Notes under the pieces: generated by a model
Seen by the model: only the letters and a program-made list of their open reading frames with translations
The model's database searches: none
What the model was told of the DNA's origin: nothing
Origin: Posidonia oceanica
Taxonomy: Eukaryota; Streptophyta; Magnoliopsida; Alismatales; Posidoniaceae
NCBI GenBank assembly: GCA_037176725.1
Contig: JAZBRS010000020.1
Location: 50,806,001 to 50,870,000, forward strand
Reading direction: 5' to 3'
Length of the DNA stretch: 64,000 nucleotides
Made by a program: the position numbers and the translations under genes
Shown here: positions 1 through 12,036 of the stretch, in pieces
Position numbering within the stretch: position 1 is the first letter of the stretch
Layout: every line of letters starts with the position of its first letter

Positions 1-1949
1 ATGTAGACCCTCCACTTGCATTCCCAGACTCCCCAGAACCCTGTTTTTTGGAAAATTTGCACTTTAGACCCTAGTTTTTTCCAAAATTACCCTCTGATTT
101 CCATTTGTTTTCAAAACTTCTTCCAATGCATGCCCTCTTTTCAAAGTAGCTTTCTGAACGCAATCTTTTGCAAAATAACCCTCTGCCCTCTCCTGTTTTC
201 AAAACTCTCTCATGTGGGCCCCATCCTTTTTGAAAATTGCATTTAGCCCCCTTCTCTTTTTCAAAAATGGCATTTGAACCTCTGTTTTTCTAAAAACTCC
301 CCTCTTGTCTTTTCTTGCATCTTGCATGCATCCTGCATTCATTTAGCTTTGCATTTTAGCATCTCTTTGCACACACTAAGCACCTTTAGCTCCCCTTCAC
401 TTGGGAGGACCTTTTGCACACCCCTAGGACCTCCTGAACACCTAGATCTGTTCTTCTCCCCTGTTCTGGCCCTCCTGCCTTGAAGCTGCGATATCTTCCG
501 ATCTGGCCGTTGGATCTTCTCAAGTAAGCTGCCCAGGCGACCGCAGCGAGGCGCTCTTCAGCATGGACCAAGCAGATCTCAGATCAGGCTCCCGGATTTC
601 CAGGTATGTCCCCCTGAGATCCTGCATTGCATTCATTCGCATGCCATTTGCATAGTTTTCCTCGTTTTCGATTTCTGTCTCTTTGAGTATGTAGAATAGG
701 ACCTCTTTTTCTTGTCTATCAACTCAGATCTCCGTTTCGCGTTTCCCTATGTGTTTTGTGTTGAGTTTTCCCTGGATTCACCACTTAATGTGACTTTCTT
801 CCCCCTTTTCCACGATCCGATCGCATCGCGAGCTTTGGGCAGCATGCGAGACGCACCGTGGAACGGTTTAGCATGAAATGGTCGCAAAAGAGGTGGTAAT
901 CCCCCCGTTTGCTCACTCTCCCCTTTGTAGGTCTTCACACCTACTCTGTGTGGCCCCGGACAGTGTCTGTTCTCATACATGCGTTGTTCTACTTCTCCTT
1001 TTACTGCTTCTAATCTTTTCCTTGCATTTGCATTCGTACAGCTTTTCCGAGGTTTTATCTCGCAGCTTTTGGCACCGTTTTGCGTGCCCGCTCTTGTTTT
1101 GGCACCGTTTGCGTGCCTGCTTTGTCTTTCGCGTCGTTTTGCGTGCTCGCCCTGTTTTTGGCACAATTTTGCGTGCCCGTCATCGCCTTTTGCACCAATT
1201 TGCGTGCCGCCTTGCTTTCTCGCCCGTTTTGCGTGCCGACCTTGTCCTTTTACACCGTTTTGCGCGCTTTCTTGTTTTTTGCCTCGTTTTGCGTGCTTTA
1301 CGCCGTTTTCCCTTGCATGTCGATCGCATTGCATGGTTTTGCCGATGTTTTGCTTTTTCACTTGCATTTGCATATAGGGCTGTGATGCTTACTGCCTGGA
1401 GTTCTCACGAGCCAGGTTTCGCCCGATTCGAAACACAGACAGCGTAGCTGAGCACTTAGATAGCACGTTTACTTCCTTGCCCTGCATCTCTCCACTTAGA
1501 GCACACCTTGAGCATTCATTTAGGCATTCATAGGCACATAGGCATTCAATCCTGCATTTCCCTGCGTATGCGAGCGTAAGCCTAGAAAGACCGATTCTCG
1601 GGCGAGTCGGGGGTGCCTAACACCTTCCCCGCACGTAACAGGAGTCCTTGCCCTGTCTTTTGGCCCGCAATGACCGTACTGCCCTTATCCTAGGCTAGAG
1701 TCATCTCATTTGCATGTATTTGCATTTGTTTCCTTTGCATTGCTTTGCTTTGCATTTCTTGCTTGGTTTTGCGTGTTAATTCACGCATTCCCCCCGGTTT
1801 TCCTTGTCTCCCGTTAATAGACATGGTGGCGACTCTGATTTGTCTTATCTTTCTCTTTTCTCCTCGATTTTAAGTGTTTTCGAGTCAAGCCTCTTCCTCG
1901 GATCCAATCGCCGCTAATAGCGAGCCTGATTCCGATCGGGATCGCTACA
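1..1949 (+). repeat. Element A 5' LTR, 3' part
   Basis: This matches 21747-23694, with about 40 substitutions and a few 1-2 base indels. It ends in CTACA at 1949; after that the two copies diverge completely (PBS on this side, element B sequence on the other), which fixes the LTR edge. It holds a degenerate TTGCAT-rich stretch (1-330) and a 30-bp tandem repeat (about 1066-1330). Small open frames across it are by-products of repeats with periods divisible by three. Confidence 0.95.
1066..1330 (+). repeat. Degenerate 30-bp tandem repeat inside the LTR
   Basis: About eight units of 28-32 bp, each containing a version of CACCGTTTTGCGTGCC followed by a T-rich spacer. The same block lies at 22816-23060 (A 3' LTR), about 24640-24810 (B, reversed) and about 38330-38530 and 56170-56370 (C, reversed), with differing unit numbers. 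It lies downstream of the likely transcription start, so it would be in the RNA. Confidence 0.8.
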
Positions 1950-1950
1950 G

Positions 1951-1969
1951 TGGCGACTCCGCTGGGGAT
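1951..1969 (+). promoter_or_regulatory. Primer-binding site for tRNA-Arg(ACG)
   Basis: The 19 bases starting TGGCGACTCCGCTGGGGA, one base inside the LTR, are the exact complement of the tRNA-Arg(ACG) 3' end including CCA. The tRNA sequence is recalled, not looked up. Minus-strand synthesis would be primed here. Element C has the same site with one change (55499-55516). Confidence 0.88.
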
Positions 1970-3276
1970 GCTAGACTCCGGCTTTCGTTCCCGGCTTTTT
2001 CGCTCGCCTGTTTTCGCAGTTTTGCCTGTCTTGTATGCCTTCTTTGCCTGCTTTGCTCGTTTTTCTGTGCAAACTCCTAGAAAGTCGCTTTGTGGCTACT
2101 TTGCTTAGGTTTTGCACCTCTTTCGCCTCGGTTTGCGCTCCCTTTCGCTTGGCTTTGCTTCTCTGCTTGTTTATTTACTTATTGTCTTGCTTATGCTCTT
2201 ACTTCCTTTACAGCTTACTTGTCTTTATTTTCCTTGCCTTACTTGCATATTACTGCTTTAGTTATCGCGCATTGCATGTCTACATACTTGTTTGGCAACA
2301 ATATATGCTTTTTGAATGTAGAATGTTGAATGCTTTTTTTACACCTTTGCTATGTCACTACGCACGCACGTGCATGCCTTTTGACTCGATGAATGTTTTT
2401 CTTCACCATTATGCTCACAAACACCTACACATGCCATGCACTTGCCTTTTGTTGTGTTGTATGATTGTCTGCCTGCCATGCTTGACTGATTTTCTTCTCT
2501 TTCGCACATGCCATGCCTAGGATAGTAGAGACTTGTTTGCTCTCCCCATGGTTAACTAAAAACTGCAAGTAAAAAGAACTCCTAGGAGCAACTAGAGACT
2601 CTGAACAATCCTTCACTCCCTCTGGTTAATAAAATGTGCAAGATAAAAGACTTTAAGCATTTGCATAAGCATCATATAGGGCATGCATTCTTCTCATCTG
2701 AGTCCACCTATTAGTCTGCGAAGGACGGTCCCGGCTTCTTGTTCCACCGCTTTGGGCGTGGCACGAGTCAGTCGGTCTGTCCCCCCCCTCGTCCGAGGGT
2801 CGTGTCGGTGTTAGTAGAGGGTACCACCCACGCTTTGGCGGGGTAGAGGCCACCAACGCACCACCCTGTCATTTCCTGAGCTTTGGGCTGGGAGTTAGAC
2901 AGGGAACCTACTTTTCTGACCTGAGTCGGTGACCCGTACACCCAGGGATACCCGAAGTAGATTACCTTACTAGGACACACTAGTTAGGTGAGGGGGCATA
3001 CTAGAAAGCATGCATATCATTCATGCCATTTAACTAACTCATTTGCATTCATCTTTTAGCTTCTAACCCTAATTTCCTTCTGTTGTGTCAGCGTGATCGG
3101 TAAAGCGAGTTTCCCTTTGCCAGAGCTCGAGTACCGACCCTCGTTGACGCCCCTTTTGCAACTACATTCGCGACCATTCCCCCTCTGAGCTATCCACATT
3201 TGTGACGATAGCTCCTCTTAGGACTCACCGCTTGAACACTCGTCACAGCCCTATTCTCACGTGATCTAGGTCAGCA
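1970..3276 (+). other. Element A 5' leader, no ORF supported
   Basis: This is untranslated leader between PBS and gag. The first 550 bp are pyrimidine-rich with GCTTTGC/CTTGC motifs. The part from 2690 to 3000 is almost identical to the C copy (reverse strand, about 54490-54790) although it codes for nothing, and it contains a short perfect inverted repeat CCCTCG-TC-CGAGGG at 2786-2799 that in C is kept as a U.G-tolerant pair. By position it is the natural place for RNA packaging or dimerisation signals; that is inference. The extra ORF that Ogre-type elements carry before gag is absent. Confidence 0.6.
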
Positions 3277-5979
3277 ATGGCCCAGTACGTTAGTGAGCCT
3301 CTTTTCACTCCTGTCACGGAGGGTGTTTCCGTTCCGGCCCCTCCGGTTGCTCCTTCTGTCCCTCTTGTTCCCCCTCCGACGCCAGGGTTTCCTCCCCTGA
3401 CGTCTCTAGGTTCTCAGTACGTCCCGGGACAGTGGCAAGCATCTCTTCCTCCGGATCCGGTCGCCGAATCTATCTTGACGACCGTTACTCGTGTTTCGGA
3501 GACACCACTGCCCCCTCCATCCTAGGGATACGTCGCTTTCGACATCCCTTCCACCGTCGCTGCGACCTTTGCTGTAGAATCCTTCCCTCCCGGACAGTCT
3601 GTGTCTGTGCCACTTGTTTCTCAGCCTTCGCCGGCACTGCACTTCAGCGTCCCCACTGGCGAGACGCCCGAGGCGCAATACTAGCACCTGATGGAGCTTG
3701 CCCAGAAACTGCAGGGCATGGCTCTATCAGTTCGTCCTTCTTCTATTCCCGTCGTTCCTGAGGTTCCTCTGAGGCCAGTTCCTGCATTCCATGCATCGAC
3801 CTCCACACCTCCGCCTCGACCATCGTCTCAACTACTCACGGTTCCGACGATGGGGGCCCGTTTACCGCCTCCTGCTGCACAACACTTAGCACAGCATGCT
3901 CCACTTCCCTCTGGTGGTCAGTCTTTTGGACCGACTGGAGCCCAGTACCTCATTGGCTCGTTGTCTGGCACCCCGCCTGTACAGCAACTGGTGCTCCGTC
4001 ATCCTACCCCTATCACAGCACAGCATGGCATCTACTCTTCTCCTCTGTACCAGGTCCAGCATCCTGCATACACTCCTGCATACACAGTCCCCCAGCACGG
4101 ATACGCCGGCCATCCCGTTGCTCCACCAGGCGACGCTATGGTAGATCCGGAGGAGCACTTAGGTGCGACCCATTCGGCGTATGCGCTCGCTACCCCTGCT
4201 GATCCCTCTCCTACAGCAGCAATCCCAGACCCCATCAATAACCGGGATGGACGTCTTGGAGAAGGCACTACGACTAGTGCAGGGTACTAAGCACCAGACC
4301 TACCAATTCCAGGACCTCTGTTGCTTTCCAGAGGCGGTACTCCCTCCGAAGTTCAAGATCCCAGACTTCGAGAAGTATAATGGTAGGGGCTGCCCCGTAG
4401 CACACTTGAAGGCGTATTGCGGTGATCTCGCTCAGCTTCAGGCTGACGAGAGGTTGCTGATCCGCTTGTTCCAGAAGAGTTTGACCAGGCCGGCACTCAA
4501 GTGGTTTACGTCGCTTGACATGTCAGCCATCAAGACTTGGAATGACCTCAGTCAGGCGTTCCTGGAACAATACTCCTTCAACCTCGATCTGGTCCCAAAG
4601 AGGGCGGACTTGATCGCAATCAAGCAGAATTCTGGCGAGCCGTTCGGGGAGTACGTCGGCCGCTGGCGCGCCCTTGCCTCTCAGGTTCGAGATAGACCCC
4701 TGACGAGGAGTCTATCGAGATCGTTATCAAAGGGGCGCAGCCGTCTCTCGGAGCTCTGCTTAGCATCCAACCAGTCACTACTTTTGCGGCACTCATCAGA
4801 GATGGAGCGCGCGTGGAGAGTTCTTTGCGGAGTGGCAACTTCCCAGCTCTCTCTGCGTTCGCTAAGCAGGCAGTGATCAGCAGTAACAGTGTCAACAGCA
4901 GCGCCTCCAACAACAACAGCGGCAGCAACAACAACCGCCCGAAGAGGAAGGATTCGCCGAAACCCGCTGTTGCATTCGTCGACTCCCCTGCTGTGCTTGT
5001 TCGCTTGCCATCCCGGCCTGCCCCAGCTCAGATGGTGTACGCTCCTACACCTAGGAATCCACCCACACCACACATCACTACCACCGCTAGACCGGTCTAT
5101 CCTGCCGCACCAGTTCAGCAAGGCTCATACCAGAGGCAAAGAAGGCCACCCATTGAGAAGCGGAGATTCGCCCCACTGGTGGAACCGCTCACGGTCATCT
5201 TGCCAAAGGTTGCATCGCTCTTGAAGTTCCCAGAGGTTCGTCCACCACCAAGTCCTCTACCGCATTGGTTTAGGCCGGACCTCTTTTGCAATTTCCATCG
5301 AAGCGCCGGGCATTCGACGGACAATTGCTTCTCCCTACGGAACGCTATTCAGGACTTGATCGAATCAGGAACGATTGTGATCGACACGCACGAGGCATCC
5401 ACTCAAGCACACACTCATGCATCTGCACACTCAGCTGTTCTCCCTCATTCTGGCATCACCCGCCAACCCTTACCGGAGCACTCTTATCTAGGAGGGGCGG
5501 GAACCTCAGGCATCCATTCTGTCTTTCCTTCTGGGCCTGCTACCTCTGTGGTAGACCCTTCTGATCTCATCTCTGACATCTCTGAGCCTTTCCCTGTCAG
5601 TCTCTATCTCGCGGCAGTTGCCGGCTCCGAGTCGGGAATTCACTTGATCCGACCGCGTGCCAGGCCGGAGCGCCCACTCGCGCCTCCCACCGTGCTTCCC
5701 CAGGCTCAATCCCCTGTGCACCTTCTAGCCAGGGCCCAGCCTAGTTCCCCCATCCACCTCTTAGGGCGACCTCAGCTACACCTTCTAGGCAGACCTCAAC
5801 CTGCCCCAGCCTTCCCACCCCAACAACCATACCCTCTAGAGAGACCTCAGTACCCCGTAGGTCCCCCTGTAACCTCTCCTGTGCTCGCAGCACGTGCTCC
5901 AGTCGTCATTGATTTGACCCTGGACACCCATCGCGTCCCTTACAGCTACGCCACAAAGATGTGCGCGGAAGTAACGTGA
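3277..5979 (+). pseudogene. gag: gag (capsid polyprotein) of element A, disrupted
   Basis: Gag builds the virus-like particle and binds genomic RNA. The start is the ATG at 3277 (MAQYVSEP), the first ATG shared with the C copy. Codons 1-300 are Pro/Ser-rich and disordered-looking. A Retrotrans_gag core follows (about 4310-4720, PPKFKIPDFEKYNGRG, WFTSLDMSAIKTWNDL), then a Ser/Asn-rich hinge, and near 5290 a zinc knuckle of the form C-x2-H-x4-H-x4-C (CNFHRSAGHSTDNC), typical of Tat/Athila Gags. A Pro-rich tail ends at TGA 5977-5979. The reading span of 2703 bp equals that of C exactly. Breaks: TAG at 3523 and TAG at 3682 (both CAG in C), a 1-base insertion in the G run at 4244-4246 and a 1-base deletion near 4697-4700. 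Confidence 0.92.
5977..5979 (+). promoter_or_regulatory. In-frame TGA separating gag and pol (candidate recoding stop)
   Basis: The codon after ACG is TGA. The following 20 codons up to the pol ATG at 6040 are open in the same frame. Element C has the same TGA at 51496-51498 and the same open 20 codons. A leaky stop that makes Gag-Pol as a minor readthrough product would explain this; re-initiation at 6040 is the alternative. Confidence 0.6.
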
Positions 5980-6039
5980 TCGGGGAGGGTTTATAGGCCC
6001 CTAACACCGGCAATTAGGCCAACTCCCCCTAGACCTGTT

Positions 6040-8970
6040 ATGCCCCCACCCACTAGCCAGCCCATAGCAGATCTAACCTCGAGCCAGCCTATAGCTAGCC
6101 AGATCCTTACCCAACCTGTAGTAACCCAGCTTCCTGCCACTACCCCCTTAGAGCCTGCCAGAACTACCCCTCCCCTTGCCAAAAAGAGCCAACCTAAGGC
6201 AGACTTGACCTCCCAACTTAAGAAGGTCAAAGCCGACATTTCTATCTGGGACTTGATCCACACCTCTGCCGAACACCGCGAGGCTTTTCTTCGCGTGTTC
6301 CAGGCTGCCCGTGTGTCCCAGTCCATTGAGCCTTCAGCCTTGGAGAGCATGGTTGGGTTGATTGCGGAGCCCCAGGTCATCTCTTTTATGAGTGATGAGC
6401 TGCCTTCGGCAGGGATTAATCACAACCAGCCCCTATTCGTCACGGTGCAATTCAAAAACTTTCGCATTCCCCTAACACTGGTTGATAATGGGTCAGGCCT
6501 TAACGTCTGCCCCTTGCGTACTGCAACCAAGCTCGGATTCAAAGCCGAGGACATCACGCCAGCCGTGAAAGGAATGACAGCCTTTGACAACACTCACCAT
6601 GACGCTCTAGGGATCCTGATTATTCCTCTTGCTATTGGCCCGGTTGTCTTCGACATAGAATTCTATGTCGTCGACTTGCAGCCGAACTTCAATCTTCTGC
6701 TTGGGCGCCTTTGGCTCCACAAGCATCAGGTCCTTCCTTCGACCCTCCATCGAATGATAAAGTACCGTCGCGGCGACGATGTCATTGTCGTCATGGCGGA
6801 GAACTTTGAGAAGGAGCGGATCGAAGCAGTCTCTCCCGTGTCTTCGCAATCTATCCCGTTTGACCCCAAGACTTCTGAAGCCCTATATCGCGTTAATCGG
6901 TGTGAGCCAGTTAACTTCATTCCTGATCTTGAACGTGTCAACTCCTTGACCGTTCACAGCAACCCCTTTCGAATGGTCGAGAATGTATGTCACAGGTGGG
7001 GTTACATAAAGGGTACGCCACTCGGGCGTCACGGCCAGGGGATCGCAGAGCCGATCGTAGCAGTGGAGCGAAGGAAATCTGAAGGCCTCGGCTACGAGCC
7101 CAAGACCAACGAAGATCACTGCTCTCAGCTCAACAATCCAGAATCATCCATTCCCAGAGACCTCACTAACTTTACCAGTGCAAGAACCCTGGGATCGACC
7201 GACGATCAAGACACGGTACCGACAGAGGATTGGGTGTGTGTTGAGGACTACTGCTCAGATGAGGAGCAGTCTGGCACAACAGAGGCAGTCCCAACCGGCA
7301 CAGCAGAAACAGTGATCAGAGCAGAGGCCACACAGTCAATCTATTCAGCTCTTCCTCTGGCAGAAACAGCAGGCAGCTCAGCAGGCCCTGTGGCAGAACT
7401 GGCAAGTTCCCACTCTTTTGCAGCCACATCAGCTTCCCAAGTACGGACAGCAGCAGTGCAGGAGTCAGAGACACTCCTTCTGGCAGAAGCAAGCATGCTA
7501 CCAGCGGTCACAGAAACATCAGTGCCACTGTCCCTATCTCTGGAGGGGCAGTTAATCAATACAGTCAGCAGCGCGGCTCAGCCCGCTTCAGCATCCACAT
7601 CTCTAGGAAGGCAGCAGGAGCAGTCCGCTTCGCATCCTCCCGACAACCAGCAGCAGCTCTCATGGCAAGACCCCATGGCGTCAGAGGCTGCACTCTCTCA
7701 GTTACGGCCCGATACAAAAGGCCAACTGAGCACTACACTCTCCGGGCCCTTGAGCCCTCTGAAGAGCACCCCTGCTTACTCTCCAACAGTGACCCTGGCA
7801 GCATATCCATCTATGGCACCGCTGACTTGTCTATTTGGGCCTTCTACATCAGAGTTGCCGCCATCGGACGCGCCCGTGAACCAGATCATGCAAATTCCAA
7901 GGGCAGCAATCCGTCTTGCAGCCGGGCCAGTGCCGCAGGCCCCCAGCGCCTACTACGTCGACTCCCCCTCAGACGAGGAAGAAGGAGTGGCGATAGAAGC
8001 CCAGGTCGATTCTTGGATGTCTGACTTAGAGCTACTCTATCAAGAACAAATCAAGTCGATAGCAGAAGACCTGGCAGAGCATCAAGCCGCAGAAAGGAAA
8101 GGGAAAGCCGTGGTTACGGACCCTCCTCTGCAAGAAGACCATGCCTCTATCATGGTCCTGGAAGAAGACTCAGCAGCGCCGGACTCCCCTAGACCAGATG
8201 AGCTCATCACTCTCCAATCAGAAGGCGGGTCTAGGTGGTTTGTGCAACACATGCCCCATTTGAGCAGCATAGCGAGCGGCAATGCCCGAATCAGCCGCCA
8301 GTCCGGCATGCCCTCCCCAAGCACACTGGAAGACCCAGAGGAGGAAGCATCAGTAGTGCAAGCAGCAGCAGTAACAGAGCAGAAAGCAGAATCAGTAACG
8401 GAGCTGTCAGCAGCCTCAGCAGCAGAACAGTCAACAGCATCAACAGCAGAATCAGCAAGGCCCTCAGCAGAGTCAGCAGAGCACTCAGCAGGATTAGTCA
8501 GGCCAGAGCAAACAGTAGAACGAATTGCTGGGACGGAGGTCGCGCACCGAGGCTACAAGAACACTCGAGTAAGCGTGACCATCCTGAAGCGTCACCAGGG
8601 CCAAGCAGCGGAACACATGCACTCTTTCGACATCACAAGCCCTTCTTTTGAGAAAGAGATCCTCTCGGAACTCATTACTTATGGAGAGGAGGATGATACG
8701 GGCATGGATGAGACTGATGAATCATTGCCCGAGTTCCGACCCTATGACGACGACCCAAAAGGCCCCAACCTCCATGTCGAAGAAGAAACAGAGGTTGTCA
8801 ACATCGGCACAGCTGAGGAAGTTAGAGTAGTTCGTATCAGTGCCCAGCTGTCCTCCCAGGCTCGAGCAGAGTTCACCGCATTCCTGAAAGAATATGCGGA
8901 TGTCTTCGCCTGGAGTTACGAGGATATGGTCGGCCTTGACATAGAAGTAGTGGTGCACATCTGCCCTTAA
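6040..8970 (+). pseudogene. pro: pol, N-terminal part: aspartic protease, G-patch and long linker
   Basis: This frame encodes 976 residues from the ATG at 6040, and is also open upstream to the gag TGA. The retropepsin-type protease has the active site VDNGSGLNV at residues 148-156 and the LLLGR-x-WLH strand near 220, where A has Leu for the Pro seen in C. A G-patch-like segment follows at about 312-353 (RWGYIKGTPLGRHGQG, GLGYEP). Then come about 550 residues of acidic, Ser/Ala/Glu-rich low-complexity linker (7240-8600). The last 50 residues (FLKEYADVFAWSYEDM) are the conserved lead-in to reverse transcriptase. A base is missing near 8955-8962, so the frame ends at TAA 8968-8970 instead of joining the RT frame. 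Polyprotein cleavage is the known role of the protease. Confidence 0.88.
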
Positions 8971-10970
8971 ACCCGGATGCCAAGCCAGTGAAGCAGAAAC
9001 TAAGAAGATGGCGACCACAGTGGCTGCTCATGATCAAGGAAGAGATAATGAAGCAGCTCAGGGTCAACTTTCTGAAGGTCGTTCTTTATCCTGAATGGCT
9101 GGCAAACATTGTACCTGTGCTCAAGAAAGATGGCCGAATCCGGATCTGCATCGACTACAGGGACCTGAACAAGGCGAGTCCCAAGGACGACTTTCCATTG
9201 CCTCACATTGACGTCCTAGTCGACAATACAGCAGGCCACAAGATGCTCTCCTTCATGGACGGCTTTTCTGAATACAATCAAATCAAAATGGCAGAAGAAG
9301 ACATGGAAAAGACTTCATTCATCACCTCTTGGGGAGTCTTCTGCTACCAAGTCATGCCGTTCGGCCTGAAAAATGCTGGTGCGACCTATCAGAGGGCCAT
9401 GACTGCGCTGTTCCACGACCTCATGCACCAAGAAGTAGAGGTCTATGTAGACGACATGATCGCTAAAACCAAAGAGCCTGAAGATCATCTTATCTGTCTC
9501 AAAAAGCTCTTTGATCGTCTATGGAAGTACAAGCTGCGCCTGAATCCCAAGAAGTGCGTATTCGGGGTGTCTTCTAGCAAATTGCTCGGCTACATTGTTA
9601 GCCAAAGGGGGATTGAGGTGGACCCGTTGAAAGCACAAGCCATCGTGGACATGCCACCCCCCAGGACTGAAAAAGAAGTCAGAAGTCTGCTTGGGCGTTT
9701 ACAATATATTAGCCGCTTCATTGCACAGCTTACGCCCATCTGCGAGCCCATATTCAAGCTCTTGAAGAAGAATGCGCAGATTCACTGGAGCGAGGAGTGT
9801 CAGGCTGCATTTGCCAAGATCAAGCAGCTGCTGATCAAGCCTTCTGTCCTGGTCCCGCCTACACCCGGGAGACCTTTGCTCGCCGTCTTGGGCCAACATG
9901 ACGAATCTGGTAGAAGGGAGCGCGCCATCTATTACCTGAGCAAGAAATTTAATGAATACGAAGCCAGGTACAGTACACTAGAGAAGACCTGTTTGTCCCT
10001 TGTCTGGGCTGCACAGAAACTAAGGCACTACATGATGGCATACCCAATACGGCTCTTATGCCGGCATGATCCTATCAAGTTCCTCTTCCAAAAGCCGGCC
10101 ATGGTGGGTAGATGTGCTAAGTGGCAGGTGTTATTGTCTCAGTACGACATCACCTTTGTCACACAGAAATCCATGAAGGGTCAGGCCATGGCAGACCATC
10201 TTGCTGACCTTCCTCTGCCTGAATACCAACCCCTCCAGACACAGTTCCCTGATGAAGACATCCTCTTCGCAATGGAGGACTCTGAGCAAAAAAATCCTGA
10301 AGAACAAGAGGAATGGCAGCTCTACTTTGATGGTGCAGTCAACAAAAAGGGCCGAGGCATAGGCGCAGTACTGACCACGCCCCAGGGACAGATGATTCCC
10401 TTCGCGAGGAAGCTGACTTTCGCATGCACAAACAATGAAGCGGAGTATGAAGCATGCATCCTAGGGTTGAAAGTCGCCCTCGAACATGAGGCGCAGAAGC
10501 TGCATGTGCACGGTGATGCCATGCTGGTAATTTCTCAAGTGAACGGCGACTGGAGGACAAAAGATCCCAAGCTTGTGCCGTATCACGAACACCTGCTGAG
10601 GCTGATGGAAGAATTTGAGAGCATCTGCTTCACATACATGAACAGAGCCAAGAACGCGTACGCAGACGCATTGGCAACTTTGGCATCCTGGCTCACTATA
10701 TCTGAAGACGGTGCAGTGGATGTATCTATTACTCGCATTGAGCAGCCTGCATATTGCCTGAACATAGAAAAGGCGGATCTAGCAGAGGAGCAGCCCTGGT
10801 ATCGAGATATAAAATCTTTCCTAGAGTCTGGCAGCTTTCCTCCCGATACCGCAACAGCAGACAAGAGAACTCTAGCGTCTGGCGTCAAAGTATGTGTTGG
10901 GGGCTGGGCAGCTGTACAGAAAGTCATACAATCAGATGCTACTGCGCTGCCTGAACAAATCAGAGGCTGA
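8971..10970 (+). pseudogene. pol, middle part: reverse transcriptase, RNase H and second archaeal-type RNase H
   Basis: One open frame (660 codons from 8988), without its own natural start: it is the continuation of the protease frame after a lost base. RT motifs in order: DYRDLNKASPKDDFPLPHID, FMDGFSEYNQIKM, MPFGLKNAGATYQ, and the catalytic YVDDM at 9444-9458. The RT-linked RNase H (YYLSKKFNEYEARYS, LEKTCLSLVWAAQKLRHYM) appears about ten residues short near 9880, where the first catalytic Asp is expected. A second RNase H from about 10310 keeps all four acidic motifs: FDGAVNKKGRGIGAV, NNEAEYEACILGL, HGDAMLVISQ and NAYADALA. Two RNases H in this order define the Tat clade. A second frameshift near 10893-10911 separates it from integrase. 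C has lost this whole region. Confidence 0.92.
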
Positions 10971-12036
10971 CACGCTGATGCTCCAAGTGCATGCGGGAAC
11001 CTGTGGCCCGCACATGAACGGCGTCCTCCTGGCCAAGAAGATCATGCTCCAGGGATATTTCTGGCAGACCATGGAAGCCGACTGCTGCCGGTTCGTGCGT
11101 AGATGCCACAACTGTCAGATTCATGGTAACTTCATCAAGGCCCCTCCACATCAGCTGCACAACATGTCCTCGCCGTGGTCTTTCTCCACCTGGGGGATCG
11201 ATGTCATTGGCGCCATCCACCCTGCTGCTTCAAATGGTCATCGTTACATTCTGGTAGCGATCGATTACTTTACCAAGTGGGTGGAAGCAGCCTCTTACAG
11301 AACAGTCACCGCTGTGGCAACAGAAAAATTTATCAGAAACAATATCGTTGCCCGATATGGGGTCCCGCACTTAGTCATCTCTGATAATGGCACAAACTTC
11401 ATTGCCAAAAGGATCGAGGAATTCCTGCAGAGTCTTAAGATCAAGCATCATCGATCCTCGCCCTATCGGCCACAGATGAACGGAGCTGTGGAGTCTGCAA
11501 ACAAGAACATTGTCAAGATTTTGAAGAAAATGGCAGAAACCCACAAGGATTAGCACGACAAGCTCCCATACGCACTCTGGGCGTACAGGACATCAATCCG
11601 GACCTCTACAGGAGCCACCCCGTACTCTCTGGTGTACGGAATGGAAGCGGTGTTACCTGTTGAAGTAGAGATCCCCTCTCTGCGGATCCTACGAGAAGCT
11701 GAGTTGGAAGAGGCAAAATGGGTCGAAGACCGCTGCATCCAACTGAACTTAATTGATGAGCGCAGACTGCAAGCTATGCACAACGCTCACTGCTATCAGA
11801 AGCGGATGGCCAGAGCATTCCTGAAGAAGGTCCAGCCCAGAAGCTTTCAGCCAGGGGACCTTGTCTTGCACGCCATTCATTTGCCTGACGGTCGAGGGAA
11901 ATTCCGACCCAATTGGCGTGGCCCCTTTGTGGTCAAGCAGATCTTTTCAGGAGGCGCTGCAACTCTTGAGGATATGGACCAGGTCGAGCAATCTGAGCCC
12001 GTCAACCTCTGCTATCTAAAGAAGTACTATCAGTAG
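10894..12036 (+). pseudogene. int: pol, C-terminal part: integrase
   Basis: Integrase inserts the DNA copy into the host genome. The N-terminal HHCC zinc finger is seen at about 10989-11120 (VHAGTCGPHMNG, RRCHNCQ). The catalytic triad is D (11200, WGIDVIGAI), D (11383, ISDNGTNF) and E (11491, NGAVESANK), with 35 residues between the last two. Near the C-terminus RPNWRGPFVVKQIF is a GPY/F-type module. The reading frame stops at TAG 11551-11553, where C has TGG, then continues open to TAG 12034-12036. It is entered by frameshift from the RT frame, so no complete integrase can be made from this copy. Confidence 0.92.

Noticed and set aside
878..1447. Long Cys/Phe/Leu-rich frames in the LTR
   Set aside because: They arise from the 30-bp repeat; all frames and both strands are partly open, and the copies in other LTRs differ without codon pattern.
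1970..3276. Ogre-type extra ORF before gag
   Set aside because: Only short frames are present, with none preserved between A and C.
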